64,000 nt of DNA from JAAYCB01 sp012744395 (GTDB lineage Bacteria; Planctomycetota; Planctomycetia; Pirellulales; Thermoguttaceae). Positions 24,418 through 33,338 of the stretch are shown one piece after another. Each line of letters opens with the position of its first letter. Position 1 is the stretch's first letter. The notes under the pieces were generated by a model that saw only the letters and a program-made list of their open reading frames with translations, made no database searches and was not told the origin of the DNA. Where the stretch lies: contig JAQVNJ010000008.1 of NCBI GenBank assembly GCA_028703175.1, positions 1 to 64,000 on the forward strand, written 5' to 3'. The position numbers and the translations under genes are program-made.

Positions 24418-27141
24418 ATGACGATCGACCTGGCCTTTACGCCCTCCGGCCGGCTCGCCGTCGCCGAGTCAGCCGGCCCGGCTCCCCCGCCTGGGCCAGG
24501 CCCAACCGAAGGCCAAATCGCCGCGATCCAGAAGGCGTTTGCCTCCAGCCAGGCGGAGGGGCTCTTCACGCTGGCCGCCACGTGCTCCGACGCGCCGCTG
24601 ACGCCCTCGTTGGCCTTCTGGCACGGATTCGCCGGCCGCTATCTCGGGCAGCTCTGCCATCTTCCGGACATCGCCACAAGCCAGATCGAGCCGATTCCGC
24701 CTCCGGACACCTCCGACCTGGCGGGCCTGCTCCTCAGCGCCCCGCCGATGCAGGGGGCGGAGTATCTCAGCGAGGAGGCCCTTGTTACCGTCTGGACGGA
24801 CCTCGACTCCTGGGTGCGCAGTACCATCGCGGCCAGCAAGTCGGGGCTTTCGGGGTTCTTGAAAGACCGCGCCCCGATCTGGCATCAGGTGGGCCGGGTC
24901 TGCTTCCACCTGGCCGAGAACCGTGCCGACCCCGACTACCCCTTTGCCTTCCTGGCGACGTATGCACCGGCGCTCGCCCGCGGAGCCCGCGGAGCCCGCG
25001 GAGCCCGCGTCCAGTACCAGCCGCTCAGCAAGGCGTTGCGGGAATATGCCGGCGAAAAGAACAAGACAGCGCTCGTCCGGCTCCTCTCGCCCGTCCATCA
25101 GGCTTCACAGAAAAGCCGATTCGTCAAGGAGCTGGTCGAGTCGGGCGACATCTACCAGCCGTTGGCCTGGACGCCGCGCGAGGCCTACCGGTTCCTCACC
25201 GAGATGCCCGTCCTCGACGAGTGCGGAGTCCTCGTCCGCCTGCCGAACTGGTGGAAGAAGCGCCCCCGGGCGCGCGTGGCCGTCTCGATCGGCGAAAACC
25301 GGCAGAAGAAGTTCAGCGCCCGGAGCATGCTCGATTTTAAAGTCGGGCTCGCCCTGGGGGACGAGCATCTGACCGAAGACGAATGGCGGCAATTGATGAG
25401 CGCCGAGGAGGGGCTCGTGCTGCTCCGCGGGCAGTGGGTCGAGGTCGATCGCGACAAGCTGGCCGAAGCTCTCCAGCACTGGAGGAAGCTCGAACAGGCG
25501 GCCGGCGACGGGATCTCCTTCGTCGAGGGCATGCGCTTGTTAGCGGGCGCCAATCTCGATCCGGCCGCGGAGGAAACCGGCGCCGATCCCGAGCGCGAGT
25601 GGTCGTTCGTCCATGCCGGCCAGTGGCTCGGCGAGATTCTCGCCAAGGTGCGAAACCCCGAAGGCCTGGAAGCCGCCGAAGCCGGCAACGACCTCCTCGC
25701 CCGGCTGCGGCCGTATCAGACCACCGGTTTCCGCTGGCTGCGGTTCATGTCGGAACTGGGGCTGGGGGCCTGCCTGGCCGACGACATGGGGCTCGGCAAG
25801 ACGATCCAGGTCTTGGCGCTGCTCGCGGCGCTCAAGTCGGCCGGAAACAAGCGGCCCGCGCTGTTGGTCCTCCCCGCCTCGCTGCTGGGAAACTGGAGAG
25901 CGGAGATCGATCGCTTCGCCCCCTCCTTGCGCACGATGTTCGTGCATTCATCCGAAACATCCAAGGATCGGCTGGCCCAGTGGGCGCAAGACGCGCGCGC
26001 CGCGGTCCGCGGCGTGGACCTGGTGCTGACAACCTACGGCATGTTGCTGCGGCAGACGTGGTTCTTCGACATTGCCTGGCGGACCGTGATCCTGGATGAA
26101 GCCCAGGCGATCAAGAACCCGTCCGCCCGGCAAACCAAGGCCGTCAAGCGGCTCAAGGCCGACGCCCGGATCGCGCTGACCGGCACCCCGGTCGAGAACC
26201 GGCTCGCCGACCTCTGGTCGCTGTTCGATTTCCTCTGTCCCGGCCTGCTCGGTTCGCAGGCCCGATTCAAGGCGTTCGTCAAGCGGCTCGAGGCTCGTCA
26301 AGCCAACCGCTACGCGCCGTTGCGGGGCCTCGTGCAGCCATACATCCTCCGCCGACTGAAAACCGACAAGCGGATCATCGACGACCTGCCGGAAAAGACC
26401 GAGGTCCGCGCTTACTGCTCGCTGACCGCGCGGCAGGCTGCACTCTACGCCAAGATGGTCGCGGAGATGGCCAAGGCAATCGAAAACCGTGAAGGGATCG
26501 AGCGCCGCGGCCTGGTCCTGGCCTACCTGATGCGATTCAAGCAGCTCTGCAATCACCCCAGCCACCTGGCCGGCGACGGCGAATTCGCCCCGGACCAGAG
26601 CGGCAAGTTTGCGCGGCTCGCGGAAATCTGCGAGGAGATCGCTCAGCGCCAGGAAAAGGCGCTCGTCTTCACCCAGTTCCGCGAGATCGCCGAGCCGCTC
26701 GCGGCGTTTCTGGCTACCGTCTTCGGCCGCGGCGGGCTCGTCTTGCACGGCGGAACGGCCGTCGCCCGGCGCAAAACACTCGTCGCAGATTTCCAGCGGG
26801 ACGGCGGCCCCCCCTTCATGATCCTGTCGCTGAAGGCCGGCGGAACCGGACTGAACCTGACCGCCGCTTCGCACGTCATCCACTTCGATCGCTGGTGGAA
26901 TCCGGCCGTCGAGAACCAGGCCACCGACCGGGCCTTCCGGATCGGCCAGCAGCGCAATGTCCTTGTCCACAAATTCGTCTGCCGAGGGACGGTGGAAGAA
27001 AGGATCGACGCCCTGATCGAGGAAAAGGTCCAACTTGCCGCCGATCTGCTCGAAGGCGGCGCCGAAAAACTGTTCACCGAAATGACTGACGCCGAACTGA
27101 TCCAGCTTGTATCATTGGATGTCGATAAGGCAACCGCATGA
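24418..27141 (+). CDS. SWI/SNF family DNA-dependent ATPase (bacterial HepA/RapA-like)
   Basis: A protein of about 907 residues. The N-terminal half, to about residue 420, resembles the SNF2-associated region of bacterial family members and contains the tandem repeat ARGARGARGAR. The ATPase core follows: Walker A MGLGKTIQ near residue 455, DEAQAIKNP near 560, and the helicase C domain with GGTGLNLTAAS and DRAFRIGQQ. Such enzymes translocate on DNA and remodel protein-DNA complexes. The next gene, 65 bases on, encodes a SWIM zinc-finger protein; the two families are commonly neighbours in bacteria and probably work together. No good ribosome site distinguishes ATG 24418 from ATG 24382. Confidence 0.92.
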   Translation: MTIDLAFTPSGRLAVAESAGPAPPPGPGPTEGQIAAIQKAFASSQAEGLFTLAATCSDAPLTPSLAFWHGFAGRYLGQLCHLPDIATSQIEPIPPPDTSDLAGLLLSAPPMQGAEYLSEEALVTVWTDLDSWVRSTIAASKSGLSGFLKDRAPIWHQVGRVCFHLAENRADPDYPFAFLATYAPALARGARGARGARVQYQPLSKALREYAGEKNKTALVRLLSPVHQASQKSRFVKELVESGDIYQPLAWTPREAYRFLTEMPVLDECGVLVRLPNWWKKRPRARVAVSIGENRQKKFSARSMLDFKVGLALGDEHLTEDEWRQLMSAEEGLVLLRGQWVEVDRDKLAEALQHWRKLEQAAGDGISFVEGMRLLAGANLDPAAEETGADPEREWSFVHAGQWLGEILAKVRNPEGLEAAEAGNDLLARLRPYQTTGFRWLRFMSELGLGACLADDMGLGKTIQVLALLAALKSAGNKRPALLVLPASLLGNWRAEIDRFAPSLRTMFVHSSETSKDRLAQWAQDARAAVRGVDLVLTTYGMLLRQTWFFDIAWRTVILDEAQAIKNPSARQTKAVKRLKADARIALTGTPVENRLADLWSLFDFLCPGLLGSQARFKAFVKRLEARQANRYAPLRGLVQPYILRRLKTDKRIIDDLPEKTEVRAYCSLTARQAALYAKMVAEMAKAIENREGIERRGLVLAYLMRFKQLCNHPSHLAGDGEFAPDQSGKFARLAEICEEIAQRQEKALVFTQFREIAEPLAAFLATVFGRGGLVLHGGTAVARRKTLVADFQRDGGPPFMILSLKAGGTGLNLTAASHVIHFDRWWNPAVENQATDRAFRIGQQRNVLVHKFVCRGTVEERIDALIEEKVQLAADLLEGGAEKLFTEMTDAELIQLVSLDVDKATA

Positions 27142-27206
27142 TGGTTCACCCGGGCACGCCGGGCGCAAAACCCCGTTCAATCGATTCGTGAACCAAGGAA
27201 CTGGCC

Positions 27207-28259
27207 ATGGCATGGTATGGCGGATGGAGACCCTATGTGCCGGTCGCCCAGCGGCGGCGGCAAGCCCGGAGCAAGATGGCGGCGCTCCGCAAGAAAGGCC
27301 TGAAAATCGAACCGGTTCAGATCGAAGGCCGCCAGATCGCCCACACGTTCTGGGGCGAAGCCTGGTGCGAGCACCTCGAGTCGTTCAGCGACTACGAGAA
27401 CCGCCTCCCCCGCGGGCGGACTTACGTCCGCAACGGCTCGGTCTGCCACCTGGCGATCAGCCGCGGCAAGATCGAAGCCAAGGTCGTCGGCCAAGAAGTC
27501 TACAGCCTCACGATTGGCATCAAGACGCTCCCGGAAAAGAAGTGGAAGGCCGTCAAGAACCGCTGCGCCGGCCAGATCGGCTCGCTGATCGAGCTCCTCC
27601 AGGGCAACCTCTCCGACCACGTCATGAATGTGGTCACGGACCGCGAACAGGGGCTGTTCCCCCTGCCCGGCGAGATCTCCCTCGATTGCGACTGCCCCGA
27701 CTGGGCCGTAATGTGCAAGCACGTCGCCGCCGCCCTCTACGGGGTCGGAGCGCGGCTCGACCAGAAGCCGGAACTGCTGTTCAAGCTCCGCGGCGTGAAC
27801 CATGAGGACCTGATCGCCGCCGACGCCGAGGCGGCCGTCTCCCGGGCGGTGCGAGCCGGCAAATCGCGGCGGCTGGCCACCAACAAGATCGCCGATGTAT
27901 TCGGGATCGAGTTGGATGCGGCCGAGCCCGCCGCGACAAGCGGTGCGGCGGCCAAGTCGGCCAAATCCACTAAGTCGGCCAAGTCGGTCAAATCCACTAA
28001 GTCGGTCAAGTCGGTCAAGTCGGCCAAGTCGGCCAAGTCGGCTAAGTCGGCCAAGTCGGCCAACAAGCGCCCGGCGGCGAAGAACAAACCAGCGACAAAG
28101 AAAAGGCCGGCGGCGAAGAAAGGGCCGGCGGCGAAGAAAGGGCCGGCGGCGAAGAAAGGGCCGCCAGGCAAGAAGAAGACCGCAAGGAAGCCTGCCAAGA
28201 AGACGGCGACCAGGAAATCGTCACGAACCGCTAAAGCAACCACCAAGAGGACGGGTTGA
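27207..28259 (+). CDS. SWIM zinc-finger protein with histone-H1-like C-terminal tail
   Basis: A 350-residue protein. Residues 1-240 are the conserved bacterial SWIM protein body, with the zinc motif CDCPDWAVMCKHVAA (Cys161, Cys163, Cys170, His172). From about 247 the sequence becomes a lysine-rich low-complexity tail: repeats of AKS/VKS/TKS, then KKGPAAKKGPAAKKGP, then KKTA/TRKSS to the end. This tail resembles histone H1 and the bacterial Hc1/AlgP-type DNA-binding tails and should bind DNA without sequence preference. It follows the SWI/SNF ATPase gene, so a DNA-remodelling or repair partner is likely. Repeat number in the tail probably varies between strains. Confidence 0.88.
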   Translation: MAWYGGWRPYVPVAQRRRQARSKMAALRKKGLKIEPVQIEGRQIAHTFWGEAWCEHLESFSDYENRLPRGRTYVRNGSVCHLAISRGKIEAKVVGQEVYSLTIGIKTLPEKKWKAVKNRCAGQIGSLIELLQGNLSDHVMNVVTDREQGLFPLPGEISLDCDCPDWAVMCKHVAAALYGVGARLDQKPELLFKLRGVNHEDLIAADAEAAVSRAVRAGKSRRLATNKIADVFGIELDAAEPAATSGAAAKSAKSTKSAKSVKSTKSVKSVKSAKSAKSAKSAKSANKRPAAKNKPATKKRPAAKKGPAAKKGPAAKKGPPGKKKTARKPAKKTATRKSSRTAKATTKRTG

Positions 28260-28313
28260 CACGTGCCAACGCAAAACCCCCAACCTGCTGCCCGCAATAC
28301 GAGAGGACCAACG

Positions 28314-31286
28314 ATGGACAGCCTGATGTGGCATCGCATGCTGTGGATTGGGCTCAGCTTCGCCCTGGCTCTGGCAGTCCAGACGCCGCTGCCGGCCGCC
28401 GAGGCGACGATCCGCGAGACGACGTTGGAAATCCCCACCTACCAGGTCGGGCCGGAAGACAAGAATCCACCGCTCTGGAACGGCAACGTCTATCCCTACC
28501 CGATGCAGACCAACATCGGGCGGGACAAAGCCGATCGGACCTACCGCGCCGTGGTCCTCGAAAACGACTACCTCCGCGTGATCGTCCTGCCGGAGCTGGG
28601 CGGGCGGGTCTACGCCGCGCACGACAAGACCAACGAGGAATTTGACTTCGTCTATCGGAATCACGTCGTCAAGCCGGGTCTGGTCGCCCTCCGCGGGGCC
28701 TGGCTTTCCGGCGGCATCGAGTGGAACTTCCCCACCCGCGGCCACACCGTCAACACCTTCTCGCCGGTGCCGTACAAGTTGCTTCGCAATGACGACGGCA
28801 GCGTCACCTGCGCCGTCGGCACGCTCGAGTGGGTGCGGCGGATGAAATGGAGCGTGCAGATCACCGTGTTCCCCGATCGCTCCTGCTTCCAGAACCGGAT
28901 TCTCCTCGCCAACCCGACGCTCACGCACAACAACGCCTACTTCTGGGCGAATGCCGCCGTCCACGCCTGGGACGACACGAAGGTCAGCTTCCCGCCCACG
29001 GCATACACCTATGCCGGACGCCGCCGCGATCCCCAGCCCTGGCCGATCCATGAAGGCCGCGACCTCGGTTGGTACAAGAACACGCCCCGGGCATTCGACT
29101 ACTTCTCCGGCACGCCGGCCGATTTCGTCGCCGCCTACAACCAGCAGCGTGATTGCGGCAGCGTGCTTTTCGCCTCGCGCGACCAGAGCTTCGGCAAGAA
29201 ATTCTGGACCTGGGGGACGGCCCGCAGCGGCCTGATCTGGGAGGACATCCTCACCGACGCCGACGGGCAATACATCGAATTGCAGTCGGGCCGCCTGCTG
29301 ACCCAGGGCGACAGCTGGCTGTTCGAGCCGCACATGCAGGAGAGCTGGGAAGAATACTGGTTTCCCATCAAGCAGATGGACGGCTTCGCCAGCGCCAACC
29401 AGGACGCCGCCGTCAACTTCGCCGTGCGGCAAGGGAAGCTGCTTGTGGCGCTGAACGTGACCCGGCCGTTTCCCGAGGCGACGGTCAGCGTCTCCACCGC
29501 CGGCGGCGAAATCTTCCGCGAGTCGGCCAATCTCCAGCCGGGCGAGAGCTGGCGGAGGGAGATCAACGCCCCGCCCAAGCCGCAAGCCTGTCGCCTGGTG
29601 GTCCACGACTCCCGGGGCAAGGAGATCATCGCCTACAGCCCGCAGGCCGAACAGTCCCCGCCGCCCGAGCTTGAGCCGGAGATGCCCCGCGGCGAGGCGG
29701 CCACGGCCGAAGAACTCTACCTCGCCGGCTATTACGCAATGAAGCACTGGAACGAGCCGCAGGCCGTGGAGCTCTTCCACCGTTCGCTGAAGAAGGATCC
29801 CGGGTTCTCCCCCGCACTCCGCTGGCTCGCCGCGATCGACTACAAGATCGGTCGGTTTGCCGAAGCCGCCCGTTCTGCCGACTTGGCGCTCCGCCGCAAT
29901 GAAGACGATCTCGTGGCGCGCTACTATCGGGCGCTCAGCCGGATCGCGCTTGGCCAGTCCGAACGCGTCGAGGAGGACCTCGACCTGCTCGGCCGCCGGG
30001 CGGCGTATCGCCACGTGGCCCCCTACGTGCAGGCGTCGCGGGCGATCGCCGCCGACGATCTGCCGCGCGCCGCCGGGCTGCTGCGGCGGGCCCTCGACGC
30101 GAATCCGGACAATCTGAAGGCCAGAACCGCCCTGGCCTGCGTTCTCCGCCACGCGGGCCGCGCCGAAGAGGCGGCGCCGCTGCTCGACGAGGTCCTCCGC
30201 GCCGATCCGCTCAATAGCCTGGCCGCGATCGAGAAGCTGCTTCTCGGCGCGGGCGACGAGCAGCTCGCCGCCTTCAACGACGAACCGCAGGACTACCTCG
30301 AAGCCGCCTGCGATTACCTGCAATGGAACCTCGCGGACGACGCCGCGGCCGTGCTCGCTCTCTATCGGACACGGCGGACGGCCACGCCCCATCCGCTCGT
30401 CTGCCTCTACCAGGGTTACCTCGCCGATCGGTCCGGCAACCGCGCCACTGCGCTGCGCCACTATGCGGAAGCCGCGGAGCTGCCGGTCGACTATGTCTTT
30501 CCCTTCCGCACCGAGTCGCTCGCGGTCCTGGAAACCGGGCTGAAGCTGCTGCCGGACAACTGGCGGCTGCACTACTGGCTGGGCACGCTGCTGGTGGCGA
30601 AACACCGCTGGGAGGAAGGGCTCGAGCACCTCCTGGCCGCCGAGCGGCAGCAGCCGTCCTCCGCGGTGCTCTATCGCAACCTGGGGGAAGTCTACTGGCA
30701 GAGGTCGCAGGACCTCGGCAAAGCCAAGGCGGCTTACGAGCGGGCGTTTGCCTGCGACCCGAACGATCCGGCCTACTACCTGGCCCTCGACCGGCTCTAC
30801 GCCCTCAGCGGCGAGCGGGCCAGCCAGGCGGCGCTGTTCCAGAAGGCGCCGCCCGGAGTGCAGAACGATTACCGCGTGCTCCTGGCCCGCGCGGAGTACT
30901 TCGCCGATACCGGAGAGGGCGACCAGGCCCTGCAAATCCTCACCAGCCACGCCTTCCATCCCTGGGAGGGTTGGACCGGCGCCCGGCGGCTCTACGAGCG
31001 GACGCTGCACCTGCTTGCCGATCGGGCCAGCGAGCAGGGAGACCACCGCGCGGCGGTCGAGTATCTCCGACGGGCGCTGCAGTGGCCGGAGAATCTCGGC
31101 ACCGGCCGGCCGCAGAACCCCGACCACGCCCGCGAGCATTACAGGCTGGGCGTCTGCTACAAGGCCCTCGGCGAGGCCGAACTCGCCCGGCAGCACTTCA
31201 CCGCGGCGGCCGAAAGTCCCGCGCCGGCCGATTCCCCCTGGCGCTCGAAGGCGCGCCGCGAGCTGGCAATCCCAGACAGCCCGTAG
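28314..31286 (+). CDS. Exported DUF5107 and TPR protein
   Basis: A 990-residue secreted protein. After a signal peptide (cleaved near PAAE-A) comes a DUF5107-type beta-sandwich region to about residue 450 (VIVLPELGGRVYAAHDK, GAWLSGGIEWNFP, TFSPVPYK), a fold related to galactose-mutarotase-like carbohydrate domains. The remainder is a long TPR array. ATG 28314 is chosen since GAGAGGA lies six bases ahead and the hydrophobic leader starts there; GTG 28263 is upstream. Proteins with this architecture are probably involved in carbohydrate binding or breakdown, but the activity is not established. Confidence 0.8.
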   Translation: MDSLMWHRMLWIGLSFALALAVQTPLPAAEATIRETTLEIPTYQVGPEDKNPPLWNGNVYPYPMQTNIGRDKADRTYRAVVLENDYLRVIVLPELGGRVYAAHDKTNEEFDFVYRNHVVKPGLVALRGAWLSGGIEWNFPTRGHTVNTFSPVPYKLLRNDDGSVTCAVGTLEWVRRMKWSVQITVFPDRSCFQNRILLANPTLTHNNAYFWANAAVHAWDDTKVSFPPTAYTYAGRRRDPQPWPIHEGRDLGWYKNTPRAFDYFSGTPADFVAAYNQQRDCGSVLFASRDQSFGKKFWTWGTARSGLIWEDILTDADGQYIELQSGRLLTQGDSWLFEPHMQESWEEYWFPIKQMDGFASANQDAAVNFAVRQGKLLVALNVTRPFPEATVSVSTAGGEIFRESANLQPGESWRREINAPPKPQACRLVVHDSRGKEIIAYSPQAEQSPPPELEPEMPRGEAATAEELYLAGYYAMKHWNEPQAVELFHRSLKKDPGFSPALRWLAAIDYKIGRFAEAARSADLALRRNEDDLVARYYRALSRIALGQSERVEEDLDLLGRRAAYRHVAPYVQASRAIAADDLPRAAGLLRRALDANPDNLKARTALACVLRHAGRAEEAAPLLDEVLRADPLNSLAAIEKLLLGAGDEQLAAFNDEPQDYLEAACDYLQWNLADDAAAVLALYRTRRTATPHPLVCLYQGYLADRSGNRATALRHYAEAAELPVDYVFPFRTESLAVLETGLKLLPDNWRLHYWLGTLLVAKHRWEEGLEHLLAAERQQPSSAVLYRNLGEVYWQRSQDLGKAKAAYERAFACDPNDPAYYLALDRLYALSGERASQAALFQKAPPGVQNDYRVLLARAEYFADTGEGDQALQILTSHAFHPWEGWTGARRLYERTLHLLADRASEQGDHRAAVEYLRRALQWPENLGTGRPQNPDHAREHYRLGVCYKALGEAELARQHFTAAAESPAPADSPWRSKARRELAIPDSP

Positions 31287-31370
31287 GCGGCCGAGCGGTG
31301 CCGGGGCGCGGTGCAAGCACACGATCCCGAAAGTGGAACATTGGACAGGCTGGAGGCGTCAGAAATCGCC

Positions 31371-32561
31371 ATGCCGGATATTCCCCAAGTGATCTTGAAA
31401 CCCCGCAAGGCGGCGCCGTTCTTCGGACGGCATCCCTGGGTCCGCAACACGGCGATTGCCCGCCTTGTCGACGACCCGGCCGACGGGGCGGAAGTCGATC
31501 TGGTGTCCGACAAGGGGCACTGGATCGCCCGCGGCCTGTACAACAGCCGCAGCCGGATTCGCGTGCGTCTCTACCGCTGGACGCAGGAGCCGCTCGATGA
31601 GGACTTCTGGCGGCGGCAGATTTCCAGTGCACTTGCGCTGCGGCAGACGCTGGGCTACGATGATCCGGCCGGCGCGGCGAGGCTCGTGTTCAGCGAGTCG
31701 GACGGGTTGAGCGGCCTCGTCGTCGATCGTTTCGGCAGACACCTGGTCGTGCAGCCGACCTCTCTGGGCATCGCCCAGCGGCTGGATCGGCTGGTTCCGA
31801 TCCTTGTCGAACTGGTCCACCCGGCCGGGGTCACCCTGCGGACGGACGCGGCCACCGCCAGGATCGAAGGCCTGGACCTGGCGCCGCGGCACTACTGGGG
31901 GCAGCCGGCGGAGGATGTGATCTTCATCCAGGAACATGGAATCCGTTACGGCGTCCAGCTGGTCAGCGGCCAGAAGACCGGATTCTACCTCGACCAGCGG
32001 GAGAACCGCCGCGCCGCGGTCGCCTGGCTGGGCGGCCGCCGCGTCCTCGACGTCTGCTGCTACACTGGGGCGTTCAGCCTCTCGGCCGCGATCCTCGGCG
32101 GGGCCAAGGAGGTCACCGGACTGGACAGCAGCCAGGCCGCGATCGCGATGGCCCGGAGGAACGCCGAACTGAACGGCGTAACCTGTGCCCGCTTCGAGAC
32201 CGCCGAGGCCTTCCACGCGCTTCAAGAGCGGGTCGAGGCCGGCCAGCGATTCGGCGCGATAATCCTCGATCCGCCCAAGTTCGCCCGCGGCCGCCGCGGC
32301 GTGGACGAAGCCCTCCGCGCGTACCACCGCCTCAATCACCTGGCCGTCGATCTGCTCGAACCGGACGGGATTCTCGTCACCTGTAGTTGCTCGGGAGGCG
32401 TCAGCCGCGAGGACTTCGCCGCGATGCTCTTCGGCGTGGCGGTCAAGAGCCGCCGCGAGATTCAAGTCCTCCAGCAACGCGGCGCGGCCGCGGATCATCC
32501 GCTCAGCGTGACCTGCCCGGAAAACGAGTACTTGAAGTGCTTTGTCTGCCGGGTCAAGTAG
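31371..32561 (+). CDS. RlmI-like class I SAM-dependent rRNA methyltransferase
   Basis: A protein of about 396 residues with an N-terminal PUA-like RNA-binding domain (ILKPRKAAPFFGRHPWV) and a C-terminal methyltransferase domain. SAM motif I is VLDVCCYTGAFSLSA, and ILDPPKFARGR is the catalytic DPPxF motif of the m5C/RlmI (YccW) group. The C-terminal LVTCSCSG strand is typical. In E. coli RlmI makes m5C1962 in 23S rRNA; the same reaction is likely but not certain. The start is ambiguous: ATG 31371 begins at the conserved sequence, with GGAGG somewhat far (14 bases) upstream. Confidence 0.9.
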   Translation: MPDIPQVILKPRKAAPFFGRHPWVRNTAIARLVDDPADGAEVDLVSDKGHWIARGLYNSRSRIRVRLYRWTQEPLDEDFWRRQISSALALRQTLGYDDPAGAARLVFSESDGLSGLVVDRFGRHLVVQPTSLGIAQRLDRLVPILVELVHPAGVTLRTDAATARIEGLDLAPRHYWGQPAEDVIFIQEHGIRYGVQLVSGQKTGFYLDQRENRRAAVAWLGGRRVLDVCCYTGAFSLSAAILGGAKEVTGLDSSQAAIAMARRNAELNGVTCARFETAEAFHALQERVEAGQRFGAIILDPPKFARGRRGVDEALRAYHRLNHLAVDLLEPDGILVTCSCSGGVSREDFAAMLFGVAVKSRREIQVLQQRGAAADHPLSVTCPENEYLKCFVCRVK

Positions 32562-32739
32562 GGCGGCGCAGGGCGCTCCCAAACCCAACCGCCGGGCGCG
32601 CCCACGCGGCAATCGGGGCAAGGTGGCGAACGCTCTGCGGGGGGCGCTAAAACCAGCGCACGCGGAAAGAAGGCCGCATCGCGGCCACGGAAGCCCACGG
32701 ATCAGACGGCTCTCTAGATGCCGTCTCGCTCGACAGCGG

Positions 32740-32955
32740 TCACTCGCGCGGACGAACCGCGCCGGTCAAACCACTGTAATCGTAGCGATCCTCCGGATGC
32801 CAAAGCGGAAAGCCGCGACGCACTCGCTCGGCGAGAACGTCCAACTTCGCCTTCGAGCCGGCCGGAGCGTCCGTGGGCAGGAAGTCGGGTGAGTCAACGG
32901 GTGTGAAATCCTCGTCGTGGCCACACTCAAGGATGGCCTCAAATACGTTCCTCAT
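32740..32955 (-). CDS. Small protein of 71 residues, conserved-looking
   Basis: A short gene beginning MRNVFEAILECGHDEDFTPV and ending GLTGAVRPRE. The middle (PTDAPAGSKAKLDVLAERVR) and the LWHPEDR motif look like structured coding sequence with high charge. A strong promoter lies upstream on the same strand at 33136-33163. The frame remains open to ATG 33126 but that part reads like non-coding sequence, so the internal ATG is preferred. I associate the pattern with a small planctomycete family but cannot name a function. Confidence 0.55.
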   Translation of the reverse strand: MRNVFEAILECGHDEDFTPVDSPDFLPTDAPAGSKAKLDVLAERVRRGFPLWHPEDRYDYSGLTGAVRPRE

Positions 32956-33135
32956 GGCTGGGTAACACTCCAAACAACAACGTGAAAAAACAGTCCGGCG
33001 AGAACCTTCCGTCTGCGAGACCGACCACCGTCCCGGAAGACCGGACCACCACCGCCAATAGCGCTTCAGAAGCCGAGAGCTTGGGGTGCCCCCACCGCCA
33101 AAAGGGTGGGTCCCCGCCCACAGCATAGACGCGTT

Positions 33136-33163
33136 ATTATCTCTTTACGTTCGACTCCGTCAA
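33136..33163 (-). promoter_or_regulatory. Strong promoter upstream of the 71-residue gene
   Basis: TTGACG (33163-33158) and GATAAT (33141-33136) with a 16-base spacer, preceded by an A/T-rich tract (33171-33187) that could act as an UP element. Transcription would start near 33129 and read the small gene at 32740-32955. The rest of the 380-base gap holds no other supported gene. Confidence 0.55.
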
Positions 33164-33173
33164 GGATGTTCGG

Positions 33174-33204
33174 AAAAAAATCAAAAACTTTCCGCCGCAG
33201 CGGC
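33174..33204 (-). terminator. Terminator candidate after fusA
   Basis: Downstream of fusA on the minus strand a short GC hairpin (GCCG/CGGC, 33194-33204) is followed by GGAAAG and then two T-tracts (33187-33183 and 33180-33174). The stem is short, so it is only a candidate. The T-tracts overlap the AT-rich region of the next promoter. Confidence 0.35.
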
Positions 33205-33338
33205 CATCTCTCCTTTTGACACCGAAGACCGCGAAGAGGTTCTTCCCGCTCGGCGATCGGCCAAATCGCCCCCAGCCAGGCGGGACAGTTTGCCGGAAGG
33301 CATCCGCACCGGATCACCCTGTCGGGGGCCCCGCCGCC

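Noticed and set aside
27950..28220. Tandem repeat as CRISPR or mobile element
   Set aside because: The repeats are in frame and code for the lysine-rich tail of the SWIM protein; there are no spacers.
32956..33126. N-terminal extension of the 71-residue gene to ATG 33126
   Set aside because: The extra 57 residues are Gly/Arg/Trp-rich and contain palindromic non-coding-like sequence, although a leaderless start at that ATG fits the promoter position.
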